A DNA stretch of 64,000 nucleotides, taken from positions 62,001 to 126,000 of the forward strand of contig CALJOM010000009.1 in the NCBI GenBank assembly GCA_937981765.1. The letters run 5' to 3'. This stretch comes from an uncultured Bacteroidales bacterium (GTDB lineage: Bacteria > Bacteroidota > Bacteroidia > Bacteroidales > Salinivirgaceae). A model generated the notes under the pieces. The model did no database searches and was not told the DNA's origin. It saw only the letters and a program-made list of their open reading frames with translations. The translations under genes were made by a program, and so were the position numbers. Positions 1 through 9,226 of the stretch are shown here, piece by piece; position 1 is the stretch's first letter; each line of letters starts with the position of its first letter.

Positions 1-1
1 C

Positions 2-745
2 GAACCAACGGTAGCCATACTTAAGCACAACAATGCATGCGGAGTAGCTTCACGCGACACACTACTCGAAGCATGGATTGATGCTTTAGCCGGAGACCCA
101 ATTTCTGCCTTTGGTGGAATTATAATCACAAACCGTAAAATCGATTCCGCAACGGCTACCGAAATCGACAAGCTATTTTATGAGGTTTTAGTTGCACCCA
201 ATTTTGAGGAAGAAGCCCTTGAAATTCTCAGAAAAAAAACCAAACGCATTATTCTCAAACAAAAGCCTTGTGCATTACCACAGTGGCAGTATCGAACAGT
301 TTTAAACGGAGCCCTTGTTCAAGAGAAAGATTTAGCAATGGTGCAACCGGGGAATTGGCATAAAGTCACAAAAACACATCCCTCCTCGTCAGAAGAAGCC
401 GATTTATTATTTGCCAACAAAATAGTAAAACACACTAAATCGAACACCATAGTTTTAGCCAAAAATAAACAACTCATAGGCAGTGGAACCGGACAAACCT
501 CTCGGGTTGATGCCTTGAAACAAGCTATAGTTAAAGCCAAATCTTTTGGTTTTGACCTAAAAGGCGCCGTTATGGCTTCCGATGCCTTTTTCCCATTCCC
601 CGACAGTGTTGAAATAGCATGGAATGAGGGTATTAGCGCAGTTATACAACCCGGAGGAAGCATAAAAGATCAAGAATCCATCGACTTTTGTAACCAACAC
701 AGCATGGCGATGGTAGTAACAGGAATACGACACTTTAAGCATTAA
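2..745 (+). CDS. purH: Bifunctional purine biosynthesis protein PurH, C-terminal part (cut by window start)
   Basis: This frame is open from the first full codon of the window and gives about 247 residues, the C-terminal half of a protein normally near 500 residues. That half is the AICAR transformylase domain, which formylates AICAR with 10-formyl-tetrahydrofolate; the IMP cyclohydrolase domain would lie upstream of the window. The KHNNACGVA segment at the left edge is the K-H-x-N active-site motif, SAFGG follows, and the end of the chain has SDAFFPFPDSVE and IQPGGSIKDQES, both typical of PurH. An internal ATG at 338 is not the start, because the homologous sequence runs on upstream. It lies 12 bases before mreB, a gene order often seen in Bacteroidota. 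Confidence 0.95.
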   Translation, partial: EPTVAILKHNNACGVASRDTLLEAWIDALAGDPISAFGGIIITNRKIDSATATEIDKLFYEVLVAPNFEEEALEILRKKTKRIILKQKPCALPQWQYRTVLNGALVQEKDLAMVQPGNWHKVTKTHPSSSEEADLLFANKIVKHTKSNTIVLAKNKQLIGSGTGQTSRVDALKQAIVKAKSFGFDLKGAVMASDAFFPFPDSVEIAWNEGISAVIQPGGSIKDQESIDFCNQHSMAMVVTGIRHFKH

Positions 746-757
746 ATAATTATAACC

Positions 758-1780
758 ATGGGACTTTTTTCATTTTTAACGCAAGAAATAGCTATTGACC
801 TTGGGACAGCCAATACCATAATTATCCACAACGACAAAATTGTGGTTGACCAGCCATCCATTGTAGCCATGGATATTCCCACAGGGCGCGTTGTGGCCAT
901 TGGCGAAAAGGCTCAGCAAATGGAAGGCAAAACGCACGAAAACATTCGCACTGTACGTCCACTAAGAGACGGAGTAATTGCCGATTTCCAAGCTGCAGAA
1001 CAGATGATTCGAGGCATGATAAAAATGATTGACAAGCGAACCCGAATGTTTTCACCGGCCCTTCGAATCGTGATTTGCATTCCGTCGGGCAGTACCGAAG
1101 TTGAAATGAGAGCCGTTCGCGACAGCGCAGAACACGCAGGAGGCCGTGAAGTTTTTATGATTTATGAACCCATGGCAGCCATGCTGGGCATAGGAATCGA
1201 TGTAGAAGCTCCAGAAGGAAATATGGTTGTTGACATTGGTGGAGGAACTACGGAAATAGCCGTTATTTCTCTGGGAGGAATTGTAGTTAACCACTCCATC
1301 CGAATCGCAGGAGATGACTTTACGGCCGATATTCGCGAATATATGCGCCACCAGCACAATATCAAAATTGGAGAACGCACAGCCGAATTAATTAAAATTC
1401 AGGTTGGCAGTGCACTTCCCGAATTAGAGAATCCTCCGGCAGACTTTATTGTTCGCGGCCCTCACCAAATGACGGCTCTTCCGGTAGAAATTCCGGTATC
1501 TTACCAAGAAATTGCTCACTGCCTTGACCGAAGCCTCTCCAAGGTTGAAGCGGCAATTTTATCTACTTTGGAACAAACCCCACCGGAACTTTATGCCGAT
1601 ATTTACCGAAAAGGAATATTTCTAGCAGGAGGTGGTGCACTCTTGAGAGGTTTAGATAAACGACTTGAAGAAAAAACCAAAATTAAATTCCATATAGCTG
1701 AGGATCCACTGCATGCTGTAGCACGGGGTACTGGCATTGCCCTCAAAAATGTAGATAAATTCCAGTTCTTAATACGATAA
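758..1780 (+). CDS. mreB: Rod shape-determining protein MreB
   Basis: MreB is the bacterial actin homologue. It polymerises on the inner face of the membrane and positions the elongation machinery. The 340-residue length is normal. The phosphate-1 motif DLGTANTII is near residue 15, the phosphate-2 motif VVDIGGGTTEIAVISLGG is near residue 160, and the adenosine motif FLAGGGALLRGLD is near residue 290. The N-terminus MGLFSFLTQEIAIDLG has the short hydrophobic stretch expected to help membrane contact. It is the first gene of the mreBCD-mrdA-rodA block, so the cell is probably rod-shaped or was ancestrally. A strong hairpin lies just after its stop codon. Confidence 0.97.
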   Translation: MGLFSFLTQEIAIDLGTANTIIIHNDKIVVDQPSIVAMDIPTGRVVAIGEKAQQMEGKTHENIRTVRPLRDGVIADFQAAEQMIRGMIKMIDKRTRMFSPALRIVICIPSGSTEVEMRAVRDSAEHAGGREVFMIYEPMAAMLGIGIDVEAPEGNMVVDIGGGTTEIAVISLGGIVVNHSIRIAGDDFTADIREYMRHQHNIKIGERTAELIKIQVGSALPELENPPADFIVRGPHQMTALPVEIPVSYQEIAHCLDRSLSKVEAAILSTLEQTPPELYADIYRKGIFLAGGGALLRGLDKRLEEKTKIKFHIAEDPLHAVARGTGIALKNVDKFQFLIR

Positions 1781-1784
1781 CACT

Positions 1785-1811
1785 AATACAAGTCCGATTA
1801 GGACTTGTATT
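1785..1811 (+). terminator. 11-bp perfect hairpin between mreB and mreC
   Basis: The arms AATACAAGTCC (1785-1795) and GGACTTGTATT (1801-1811) pair perfectly around the five-base loop GATTA. Only a short run (TTTAC) follows, so it is not a classical strong terminator. It sits 5 bases after the mreB stop and 21 bases before the mreC start. A partial terminator or an RNA-stabilising stem that keeps MreB in excess over MreC, MreD and the synthases would fit. The function is inferred; the pairing is directly visible. Confidence 0.6.
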
Positions 1812-1831
1812 TACTCTAATCCGTTTGACTC

Positions 1832-2656
1832 ATGCGAACCCTGATTCGGTTGCTTCAGGCTTATCACATGTTCATTATTTTTCTGGCATTGGAAACGTTT
1901 GCATTTTTAATGCTTATCAACCATAACCCATATCAAAAATCGAAATTTACCAATGCCGCACTTTCTATTACAGGAGAAATTCTGCAAAAAATAGAAAAAG
2001 TGAAAAACTATTTTTACCTGGCCAAAATAAACCAGCGCCTGGTTCATGAAAATGCACAATTGAAAAACTCACTAATCTCCTCATTAAAGTCAAACCGTAT
2101 TACAGCAAAGGATTTGAGTGATTTAGTATTCGAAAAACATTGGACATTTATTGATTGCAACATCGTTTTTAACAGTACTAACAAGCAGCAAAACATTCTA
2201 ATAATTGATCGCGGAGCCAAACACGGTGTGGTTTCAGAAGCAGGTATTGTTACTGAAAAAGGAGTTATCGGCATTGTGCGTAATGTATCGGCAAATTATA
2301 GTAATGCTCTCAGCTTACTTAACTCTCAAGTAACCATTAGTGCACGTTTGCGAAAGTCTAAACACTTTGGAATACTAAAGTGGGATGGAAGGTCACCCAA
2401 ATACTGTTATATGTTCGACCTTCCCACTCACATTAATATTGAAAATGGCGACACGATAGAAACCTCTGGATATTCATCAATTTTCCCAGCCGGAATACCC
2501 ATTGGGATAGTAGAAGACTTTGACAAGAGTAACGATCCAAATTTCCTGAAAGTTAAGGTAAAACTACTGGAAGAATTTGGAGCGTTATCACACGCATATA
2601 TTGTTATCAATAAATTCAAAAATGAAATCGACAGTTTAAAAAACCTGTCCCAATGA
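1832..2656 (+). CDS. mreC: Rod shape-determining protein MreC
   Basis: MreC is a bitopic inner-membrane protein whose periplasmic beta-domain binds and activates PBP2. The 274-residue chain has one N-terminal membrane segment (MFIIFLALETFAFLMLI, about residues 13-29). A helical stretch around 45-85 probably forms the dimer coiled coil, and the beta-rich MreC core follows (IIDRGAKHGVVSEAGIV, then GIPIGIVEDF near residue 225). It begins 51 bases after mreB and ends in an ATGA overlap with mreD, so mreC and mreD are probably translationally coupled. Sequence conservation in this family is low; the call rests on core motifs, topology and position. Confidence 0.92.
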   Translation: MRTLIRLLQAYHMFIIFLALETFAFLMLINHNPYQKSKFTNAALSITGEILQKIEKVKNYFYLAKINQRLVHENAQLKNSLISSLKSNRITAKDLSDLVFEKHWTFIDCNIVFNSTNKQQNILIIDRGAKHGVVSEAGIVTEKGVIGIVRNVSANYSNALSLLNSQVTISARLRKSKHFGILKWDGRSPKYCYMFDLPTHINIENGDTIETSGYSSIFPAGIPIGIVEDFDKSNDPNFLKVKVKLLEEFGALSHAYIVINKFKNEIDSLKNLSQ

Positions 2657-3180
2657 TCAAAGAAATTTTAACGCCGTTTGCTCGTGCAATTCTACTAATA
2701 GCACTCCAACTTTTGGTATTAAATAACATTGAATTAGGAGGTTACATCAATCCTTACCTTTACATTTTGGTAATTTTATTACTTCCTACTGATTTACCCG
2801 GCTGGTTGCAGCTAATTATTTCGTTTTTTACCGGCTTCATTATTGATCTATATTCGGTTACGCCAGGCATGCATACATTTGCGAGTGTAGCACTGGGCTA
2901 TTTTAGATTCACTCTCTTGAAATATATGGCGCCTCGAGAGGGTTACAACAAGAAACTAACTCCATCGGCACAAGAACTAGGGCTCGCATGGTATTTTCGA
3001 TACACCTTAATTCTAACCACAATACATCACACAATACTATTTTTTATTGAGTCCTTTAGCTTTCAAAATTTTTTCCAAACCCTCTTGCGAATAATTCTCA
3101 GTATCGCTTTCACAGAATTGTGTATCATAATTTTTGAATATTTCCGAGGTACGGCACGCTCTTCACAACTATCCAATTAA
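2653..3180 (+). CDS. mreD: Rod shape-determining protein MreD
   Basis: MreD is a small polytopic membrane protein that works with MreC in the elongasome. The 175 residues form about five hydrophobic segments (for example LLIALQLLVLNNIEL, YLYILVILLLPTDLPG and the C-terminal IILSIAFTELCIIIFEYF). The pairing of GFIIDLYSVTPGMHTFAS resembles the DxxxxxxxG signature of MreD. The start codon overlaps the mreC stop by four bases. The family is poorly conserved, so position between mreC and mrdA carries much of the weight. Confidence 0.88.
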   Translation: MIKEILTPFARAILLIALQLLVLNNIELGGYINPYLYILVILLLPTDLPGWLQLIISFFTGFIIDLYSVTPGMHTFASVALGYFRFTLLKYMAPREGYNKKLTPSAQELGLAWYFRYTLILTTIHHTILFFIESFSFQNFFQTLLRIILSIAFTELCIIIFEYFRGTARSSQLSN

Positions 3181-3199
3181 ATAGAGAAATTTGTAAACC

Positions 3200-3211
3200 C
3201 TTGTTAACAAG
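3200..3211. repeat. 12-bp perfect palindrome upstream of mrdA
   Basis: CTTGTTAACAAG is its own reverse complement and lies 15 bases before the mrdA ATG, in the only real gap (46 bases) between mreD and mrdA. It could be a protein-binding site, or it could be chance in AT-rich sequence. No function is assigned. Confidence 0.3.
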
Positions 3212-3226
3212 TTGTAATATCCTCCC

Positions 3227-5071
3227 ATGAAAGATGAATATTCAAACAAACCCGTGATTATCGGAGCCATTGCGGTTGCTGTTTTGTTCATCTACATCGT
3301 AAGATTGTTCATACTTCAAATGTTTGAAACCCAGTATCACGAATCGGCAACAAGCAACGTGCTACGGTTAATGGTACAATACCCTAACAGAGGCCTTATT
3401 TACGACCGCAACAATAACTTACTTGTTCATAACGAAGCCGTTTACGACGTTATAGTGATACCCCGACAAGTAAAAGAATTCGACACTGCTGAATTTTGCA
3501 AAATCTTGGGAATTGATAAAGACTACGTTCAGAAACAACTTATAGCAACCAGACGCTACAGCCGATTAAAGCCAAGCATATTTCTCAAACAGATTTCAAG
3601 TTATGAAAATGCGCTTTTTGTAGAAAAGAACTATAAATTCCCCGGATTTTACACTCAAACACGAGCCATTCGTAAATATCCAGAACATAACTCCGCGCAC
3701 CTTTTAGGCTATGTTGGCGAAGTCTCCGACCAGATAATAAAACAAGACACAAGCTACAAAAGTGGCGACTACATAGGAATCAACGGGTTGGAAAGAGCCT
3801 ACGAGCACTTACTCCGAGGACAGAAAGGTGTTGAAATCTTTTTAGTAGATGTACATAATAGAATAAAAGGACGTTTTAAAGAAGGTAAATACGACAAACC
3901 TGCCATACCAGGACTCGATATTCAAATATCCATTGATGCCAATCTGCAAAATTATGGGGAGCAACTTATGCGAAACAAGTTGGGAGCCATCATTGCTGTG
4001 GAACCATCAAGTGGTGAAATACTATGCATGGTTTCTGCTCCGAGTTTCGATCCCAACCTTCTAAGCGGCAGGGAACGAACTTCAAATTACAGGATGCTTG
4101 AGTTAGACAGTTTGAAACCATTGTTTAACAGAGCACTTCAAGCACAATACCCTCCTGGGTCCACCTTCAAACTTATTAACGCTTTGGTCGGACAACAAGT
4201 AAACGTATTAAACCCAAATACCACCTACTCTTGTTTTGGAGGGTACACCGTAGGCAGGTTTCATTTAGGCTGTCATAGTCATCCTTCTCCACTTCGATTG
4301 ATTGAATCTATTGCCATGAGTTGTAACACCTATTATTGCCACGTTTACAGAAACATTCTCGACCATCAAGGGCAAATCAACTTTCGTAAAAACTTCATGG
4401 CCTGGGCATCTATGGTAAAATCCTTTGGATTAGGGGATAAACTTGGATTGGACTTCCCATTTGAATTACCAGGATTTATTCCCGACACCAGCTTTTACGA
4501 CCGACGCTTTGGGAACAAACGCTGGGTTTCCCTCAACATAATTTCTAACAGTATCGGACAGGGAGAAATTCTAACCACTCCTCTCCAGATGGCAAACATG
4601 GCATGTGCTATAGCCAACCGGGGCTATTATTACATACCCCATTTTATCAAAAAGATAGAAAATCAAGACCACATTCCTGAAAAATATACAACACCTATCC
4701 ACACCAAAATAGACCCCAAATACTTCCCGATAGTAATTGAAGGAATGTTTCAAGCAGTTAATGGTGGAGCAGGCTCCACAGCGAGAGTGGCTCGAGTTGA
4801 TGGACTCGACATATGTGGAAAAACAGGTACAGCACAAAATCCCCATGGAAAAGACCACTCTATTTTTATTGCCTTTGCACCCAAAGACAACCCTAAAATT
4901 GCCGTAGCCGTATATGTAGAAAATGCAGGTTTTGGAGCAACATGGTCTGCCCCAATCGCCAGTTTAATTATTGAACGATATTTGAAAGGGGAAATAAGCC
5001 CTTCACGAAAATATTTGGAAGACAGAATCTTACAAGCAAATCTTATAGATGGAAAAGCGTCAGGTATCTAA
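3227..5071 (+). CDS. mrdA: Penicillin-binding protein 2 (elongasome transpeptidase)
   Basis: This is the class B PBP that cross-links peptidoglycan with RodA during side-wall growth. The 614 residues begin with a short cytoplasmic tail and one membrane segment (VIIGAIAVAVLFIYIVRLFI, about 10-29). The pedestal domain follows, with NRGLIYDRNNNLLVHN near residue 54. The transpeptidase domain has the SxxK motif STFK at residues 312-315, the SxN motif SCN in AMSCNTYYCH, and KTG in CGKTGTAQNPHGKDHSIF. All three catalytic motifs are intact. The 3' end overlaps rodA by 23 bases, indicating coupled expression. Confidence 0.96.
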   Translation: MKDEYSNKPVIIGAIAVAVLFIYIVRLFILQMFETQYHESATSNVLRLMVQYPNRGLIYDRNNNLLVHNEAVYDVIVIPRQVKEFDTAEFCKILGIDKDYVQKQLIATRRYSRLKPSIFLKQISSYENALFVEKNYKFPGFYTQTRAIRKYPEHNSAHLLGYVGEVSDQIIKQDTSYKSGDYIGINGLERAYEHLLRGQKGVEIFLVDVHNRIKGRFKEGKYDKPAIPGLDIQISIDANLQNYGEQLMRNKLGAIIAVEPSSGEILCMVSAPSFDPNLLSGRERTSNYRMLELDSLKPLFNRALQAQYPPGSTFKLINALVGQQVNVLNPNTTYSCFGGYTVGRFHLGCHSHPSPLRLIESIAMSCNTYYCHVYRNILDHQGQINFRKNFMAWASMVKSFGLGDKLGLDFPFELPGFIPDTSFYDRRFGNKRWVSLNIISNSIGQGEILTTPLQMANMACAIANRGYYYIPHFIKKIENQDHIPEKYTTPIHTKIDPKYFPIVIEGMFQAVNGGAGSTARVARVDGLDICGKTGTAQNPHGKDHSIFIAFAPKDNPKIAVAVYVENAGFGATWSAPIASLIIERYLKGEISPSRKYLEDRILQANLIDGKASGI

Positions 5072-6479
5072 CATTTTGGAATCGCTCGATTGGATCACCG
5101 TGGGACTGTACCTTCTGCTGGTTCTCATGGGATGGTTGAATGTTTATGCAGCCGTCTATAATGAGGACTACCACTCAATTTTCGATATTTCTCAACGATA
5201 TGGAAAACAAATGCTGTGGATCCTAGCAGCAGTACTTCTGATTATAATCATATTGCTAATCGATGTCAAGATTTATGTTTTCTTCTCATACTTCATTTAT
5301 GGCTTTGTCATATTACTGTTACTTTTAGTACTTACATTAGGTGTCGAAGTGAACGCCTCCAAATCTTGGTTCGAAATAGCCGGAATACGAATCCAACCCG
5401 CTGAATTTTCCAAGGTTGCAACTATTTTAGCTCTAGCCAATTATCTTAGCGATCCCAACCGTCGACTTCTTCAATTAAAAACACTATTAACCACATTAAT
5501 CATCATTGCCATACCCATGGGATTAATTCTGCTGCAAAACGATACTGGAACGGCAATAGTATTTGTATCTCTTATATTTATGCTATACAGAGAGGGACTG
5601 CCAGGATGGATCCTATTTCTAGGATTTATGGCAATTGTTGTTTCTGTTTTAGCACTTACAAAACCTTTTATTGTTCCAATGGCAGTAATTGTTATTATAG
5701 CCTTAATTTATGCCTATTCCATTAGCAAACAAAAGGACGATGTAAAACATTTTTCTCTTGGATTCTTCACTATAATTGGGATCTTTGTCGGGATAAAATA
5801 CTTGTTTTCACTGTCGATTTTATTGGAATGGATTGTGATGGGAGTAATCTTAGCCTCTCTACCCCTTCTTGTCTATTATGCATTTCTGAAACGAGGCGCT
5901 AAAATGCTTATAATTTGGGTAATATCTATTTCCTTTATACTATTTTCATACTCAATCGATTATTTTTACGACAACTTCCTTCAGCCACATCAGAAAGACA
6001 GAATTGATCATGTATTGGGCATAAATTTCGATCCCCAAGGAGCCGGATATAATGTTCACCAATCAAAAATTGCTATTGGCTCCGGTGGATTCTGGGGAAA
6101 AGGTTTTTTACAAGGAACACAAACCAAATTCGACTTTGTACCGGAACAGAGTACAGATTTTATCTTTTGCACCATTGGGGAAGAGTGGGGGTTTGTAGGG
6201 TCAACCACGGTTATCATGCTTTTTTTAGCCTTATTGATACGAATCATTATACTTGCCGAACGTCAACGTAGCCATTTTAGTCGAATTTATGGATACGGAG
6301 TATTTTCTATACTATTTTTTCACGTAGCCATTAATATTGGAATGACTATTGGGATAACCCCTGTAATTGGCATTCCACTCCCATTTTTTAGCTACGGTGG
6401 GTCTTCATTATGGGCTTTCACTATCTTGTTGTTTATTTTCTTAAGGCTTGACGCAAATCGTAGATTTTTGGTTAAGTAA
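5049..6479 (+). CDS. rodA: RodA, SEDS-family peptidoglycan glycosyltransferase
   Basis: RodA polymerises lipid II and pairs with PBP2. The 476 residues form at least ten hydrophobic segments. SEDS-family hallmarks include QPAEFSKVATILALANYL near residue 118, LLQNDTGTAIVFVSL near residue 160, the long loop with VHQSKIAIGSGGFWGKGFL and FVPEQSTDFIF near residues 340-370, and the C-terminal GIPLPFFSYGGSS. The chain is longer than the roughly 370-residue enteric enzyme because of extra hydrophobic sequence around 190-290, probably a lineage feature. It starts inside mrdA, overlapping by 23 bases. A tRNA promoter begins right after its stop. Confidence 0.95.
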   Translation: MEKRQVSNILESLDWITVGLYLLLVLMGWLNVYAAVYNEDYHSIFDISQRYGKQMLWILAAVLLIIIILLIDVKIYVFFSYFIYGFVILLLLLVLTLGVEVNASKSWFEIAGIRIQPAEFSKVATILALANYLSDPNRRLLQLKTLLTTLIIIAIPMGLILLQNDTGTAIVFVSLIFMLYREGLPGWILFLGFMAIVVSVLALTKPFIVPMAVIVIIALIYAYSISKQKDDVKHFSLGFFTIIGIFVGIKYLFSLSILLEWIVMGVILASLPLLVYYAFLKRGAKMLIIWVISISFILFSYSIDYFYDNFLQPHQKDRIDHVLGINFDPQGAGYNVHQSKIAIGSGGFWGKGFLQGTQTKFDFVPEQSTDFIFCTIGEEWGFVGSTTVIMLFLALLIRIIILAERQRSHFSRIYGYGVFSILFFHVAINIGMTIGITPVIGIPLPFFSYGGSSLWAFTILLFIFLRLDANRRFLVK

Positions 6480-6482
6480 ATC

Positions 6483-6513
6483 TTGTGAATTTCATAAAAA
6501 AGATATAATTTTG
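6483..6513 (+). promoter_or_regulatory. Bacteroidota-type promoter for the tRNA cluster
   Basis: TTG at 6483-6485, a 20-base spacer and TAATTTTG at 6506-6513 match the TTG-N19-21-TAnnTTTG consensus of the major Bacteroidota sigma factor. The start of transcription should be a few bases downstream, immediately before the tRNA-Tyr at 6524. The promoter begins four bases after the rodA stop codon. Confidence 0.75.
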
Positions 6514-6523
6514 CAGTCCCCTA

Positions 6524-6606
6524 GGGGAGATACCAAAGCGGTCAACTGGGGCAGACTGTAAATCTGTTGGCATACGCCTTCGGAGGTTCGAATCCTTCTC
6601 TCCCCA
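6524..6606 (+). tRNA. tRNA-Tyr (anticodon GTA)
   Basis: The acceptor arms GGGGAGA (6524-6530) and TCTCCCC (6599-6605) pair perfectly, with discriminator A at 6606. The anticodon loop reads CTGTAAA with anticodon GTA. The T arm GGAGGTTCGAATCCTTC is canonical. The 83-nt length includes a long variable arm, as expected for bacterial tRNA-Tyr (class II). The CCA end is not encoded. Confidence 0.97.
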
Positions 6607-6611
6607 CAGTT

Positions 6612-6685
<74 letters not shown>

Positions 6686-6728
6686 AAAAAACAATAGCAA
6701 TTGCCCAGGAGATGTGCAATTAACTCTT

Positions 6729-6801
6729 GCGGGAGTAGCTCAGTTGGCAGAGCATCAGCTTCCCAAGCTGAGGGTCGCGGGTTCGAGTCCCGTTTCCCGC
6801 T
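6729..6801 (+). tRNA. tRNA-Gly (anticodon CCC)
   Basis: A 73-nt cloverleaf. Acceptor arms GCGGGAG (6729-6735) and TTCCCGC (6794-6800) contain one G-T pair; the discriminator is T. The anticodon stem-loop GCTTCCCAAGC gives anticodon CCC. The body is very similar to the neighbouring tRNA-Gly, so the two probably arose by tandem duplication followed by an anticodon change. Confidence 0.97.
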
Positions 6802-6806
6802 CTATA

Positions 6807-6847
6807 AAAAAAGGCAGTACTGGGTACTGCCTTTTCTGCTTTTTTTG
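6807..6847. terminator. Two-way intrinsic terminator between the tRNA cluster and the surface protein gene
   Basis: The arms GGCAGTAC (6813-6820) and GTACTGCC (6824-6831) enclose the loop TGG. A run of A precedes the stem and T-rich sequence follows it (TTTTCTGCTTTTTTT). It ends the plus-strand tRNA transcript, and on the minus strand it ends the gene whose stop codon is at 6859. Confidence 0.85.
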
Positions 6848-6858
6848 GTATTAGGCTA

Positions 6859-9114
6859 CTATTTCTTCACAATCTTTTGAGTTACTATATCTCCATTGAG
6901 GGTTTCAGCTACTATAAGGTAAATTCCTGGAGATAATCCAACTAAATTAAGGTGCGATCCCGGTTTTTCAACCAATAAAACCGTTTGTCCCATCATATTC
7001 AATAAGCTTACTCGATTCATTTCAAACGAGGAGGCTAGAGAGGCTACTGATTCTACCGGATTTGGGTATAGGCTAAAGCTAAGCAATGGCTTTGTTTCTA
7101 TTGAGACAATTTCTTCAAATTCAACGGTTACGTGCATAGCTCCAGTAATATTAGAAACCGTTAACTCCGTTTCAACAAAATTAGAGACCACCTCTCCATT
7201 TACAGTCCACTCTTTTACTTCATAACCGTTATTTGGTTGGGCAATAAATGTAACCGATGCATCGCTGGGAACAACTCCACCGGAATTAATTACTGCCTGA
7301 CCGTATATCGCCGACAATTGTCCATTTCCTCCCACTACATTGTAGGTTACCATATAATGGTTTGCCGGGATTTCTACAAACGAAACCATCATTACCATAT
7401 TCTGACTTACAGATTCCACTACATATTCCAAACCATCGTATAATAGATCATCTCCATTTAAGAACCAGGTATTGACTTTGTATCCTGTATTAGGATTAGC
7501 TCTGAATACAATCCTGGATCCTGAAGGCACAAAATTTCCGGAACTAATTACTTCTCCATTGTAAAAAGCCTCAATCGTTCCTGAACCATCCAGAGCCCAA
7601 TAGGTAATTTGATATGCTTGTACAAAATAGGCTGTTAGATTTACATCCGAAGCTGGCATTGTGAATGAAAGGTCAGGATCGGTTCCCAACACTGTTCCAG
7701 TCTCATTCTCCCAACGTGAAAAGACATACCCCCAGTTAGCTACAGCCTGAAGATTCACATTGTCTCCCTCTTCATATTCCCAAGCCCCATATACAAAGCC
7801 ACCCTCGTTGGGAATCACAGTAACATTTACATCATAGGTAATAGTGAAAATTGTAAGAAAATAGGATGCGGGAGCACCTTGATCGAAAAATATAAGAACC
7901 TGATAATCTCCATAATAGATATTAGCTTTTTGCTTCAGGAACGATTCTGCCTTATCGTCGAAGAATATTCGCAATCTGGCCTGTCCTCCACCTAAATTTG
8001 TAACCTCATAATTAAACCATGGAAATTCCATTATTCCATATTCAAAGGCTCCTCTTACCAATAACTGAGTAATCGACGAGGCACTGTTCCATGTGATTGT
8101 AATATCAACATAGTCTGGAATTTGTGAACTGTTAAAAATAGAGGAAGTCGGATCAATGGTGGCATTATACACTCCCGATTGAACAGCATTAATTTGAATT
8201 GAAGCTGTTTCTTGATTATTGAAGACTCCTACCAAAGTTATGCTCTGACCAACGGACTGTAGGTGCTGAGCTAAAAAATTCTGGTTTATTATCAATATAG
8301 TTCGTTGAATGGAATAATCGTCGCCTGGGATCAATGGAGTATTGTTATACGTTAGGCTAACCAACTCATTTGCATCAGCATAAACAATTAAGGTAAATAA
8401 ACTCCCTGGATTACTAAGGTCATAGGTTAATTGGTCGGGATCGAAAATGGGTACCGTAGTCCCCACAACTTGGATGCCTAAATTAACAACAACTCCTGAT
8501 CCAAAAACGACCCTAAATTGATAATAATCAAAAATTTGTGGATTAAGCGATTGTAGGTACGATGAGTTTATGACTAACTGATTACCGGAAATGGTGTAAT
8601 CAGTTCCCAGGTCAAGCGTATCATTCGTATTTGTTTCCCAAACCTCTCGGATAACAAATTCTATTGACGATTCACTGCCGTAATCCACTGTAAAAACTAA
8701 GTCTTGAGGGTCGCTTAGTGCATACATAGCCTCATTAGGAGTGATTTGAGGATGAATGTATTCCATTAAAAACACATTAACTGAAAGATCAGATTGCACG
8801 TCCTGATACGTGTAATTTGACGTGTTTACTCCAGACGAATTGCCATTTATAACCCAATCCTGAACAACATAACCCCATGATGTTACAAAAAAATCAACAT
8901 TTGCTCCTGCATTAACAGTTCCTCCAGACGGCAAATACTCTCCATTTACGTAGGCTTGAATCGAACCTGCATAGGGGTAATTTGCAATCTGGTAGGTTAC
9001 CGTAAACGTACTTTTTTTGTTAAAATTACTGGTTTCTCCATAAACTGACACAGCACTACCCATGAACAGAAACAAGGTAGTCCAAGCAATTGATAAAAAT
9101 AGATTCTTTTTCAT
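6859..9114 (-). CDS. Large secreted surface protein with InlB-like and X2-like modules and a T9SS type A tail
   Basis: A 751-residue modular exported protein. An N-terminal signal peptide (MKKNLFLSIAWTTLFLFMG) is followed by an InlB-type B-repeat-like module (about 35-115, ending in the GYxVxDWxxNG pattern). Two modules resemble the X2/CBM_X2 immunoglobulin-like fold (about 120-310, with LDLGTDYTISGNQLVINSSYL and a second LIPGDDYSI copy), and a third beta module follows (about 312-425). Three more InlB-like repeats lie at about 430-670, each with the GYxVxxW pattern. The C-terminus (SLYPNPVES and SPGIYLIVAETLNG, ending KIVKK) is a Por_Secre_tail type A sorting signal. It is probably cell-surface attached. 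No catalytic domain is seen, so adhesion or glycan binding is inferred only. Confidence 0.8.
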   Translation of the reverse strand: MKKNLFLSIAWTTLFLFMGSAVSVYGETSNFNKKSTFTVTYQIANYPYAGSIQAYVNGEYLPSGGTVNAGANVDFFVTSWGYVVQDWVINGNSSGVNTSNYTYQDVQSDLSVNVFLMEYIHPQITPNEAMYALSDPQDLVFTVDYGSESSIEFVIREVWETNTNDTLDLGTDYTISGNQLVINSSYLQSLNPQIFDYYQFRVVFGSGVVVNLGIQVVGTTVPIFDPDQLTYDLSNPGSLFTLIVYADANELVSLTYNNTPLIPGDDYSIQRTILIINQNFLAQHLQSVGQSITLVGVFNNQETASIQINAVQSGVYNATIDPTSSIFNSSQIPDYVDITITWNSASSITQLLVRGAFEYGIMEFPWFNYEVTNLGGGQARLRIFFDDKAESFLKQKANIYYGDYQVLIFFDQGAPASYFLTIFTITYDVNVTVIPNEGGFVYGAWEYEEGDNVNLQAVANWGYVFSRWENETGTVLGTDPDLSFTMPASDVNLTAYFVQAYQITYWALDGSGTIEAFYNGEVISSGNFVPSGSRIVFRANPNTGYKVNTWFLNGDDLLYDGLEYVVESVSQNMVMMVSFVEIPANHYMVTYNVVGGNGQLSAIYGQAVINSGGVVPSDASVTFIAQPNNGYEVKEWTVNGEVVSNFVETELTVSNITGAMHVTVEFEEIVSIETKPLLSFSLYPNPVESVASLASSFEMNRVSLLNMMGQTVLLVEKPGSHLNLVGLSPGIYLIVAETLNGDIVTQKIVKK

Positions 9115-9226
9115 AACTTTACAATTTAATTGGTTTCACAAAGGAAACCCAAAATCCATGGATTTGTTTGGGTTGGGTTGTTAAATAATTGTTAATAGTT
9201 GCTAACAATCTAAAGTGCTCTTAAAA

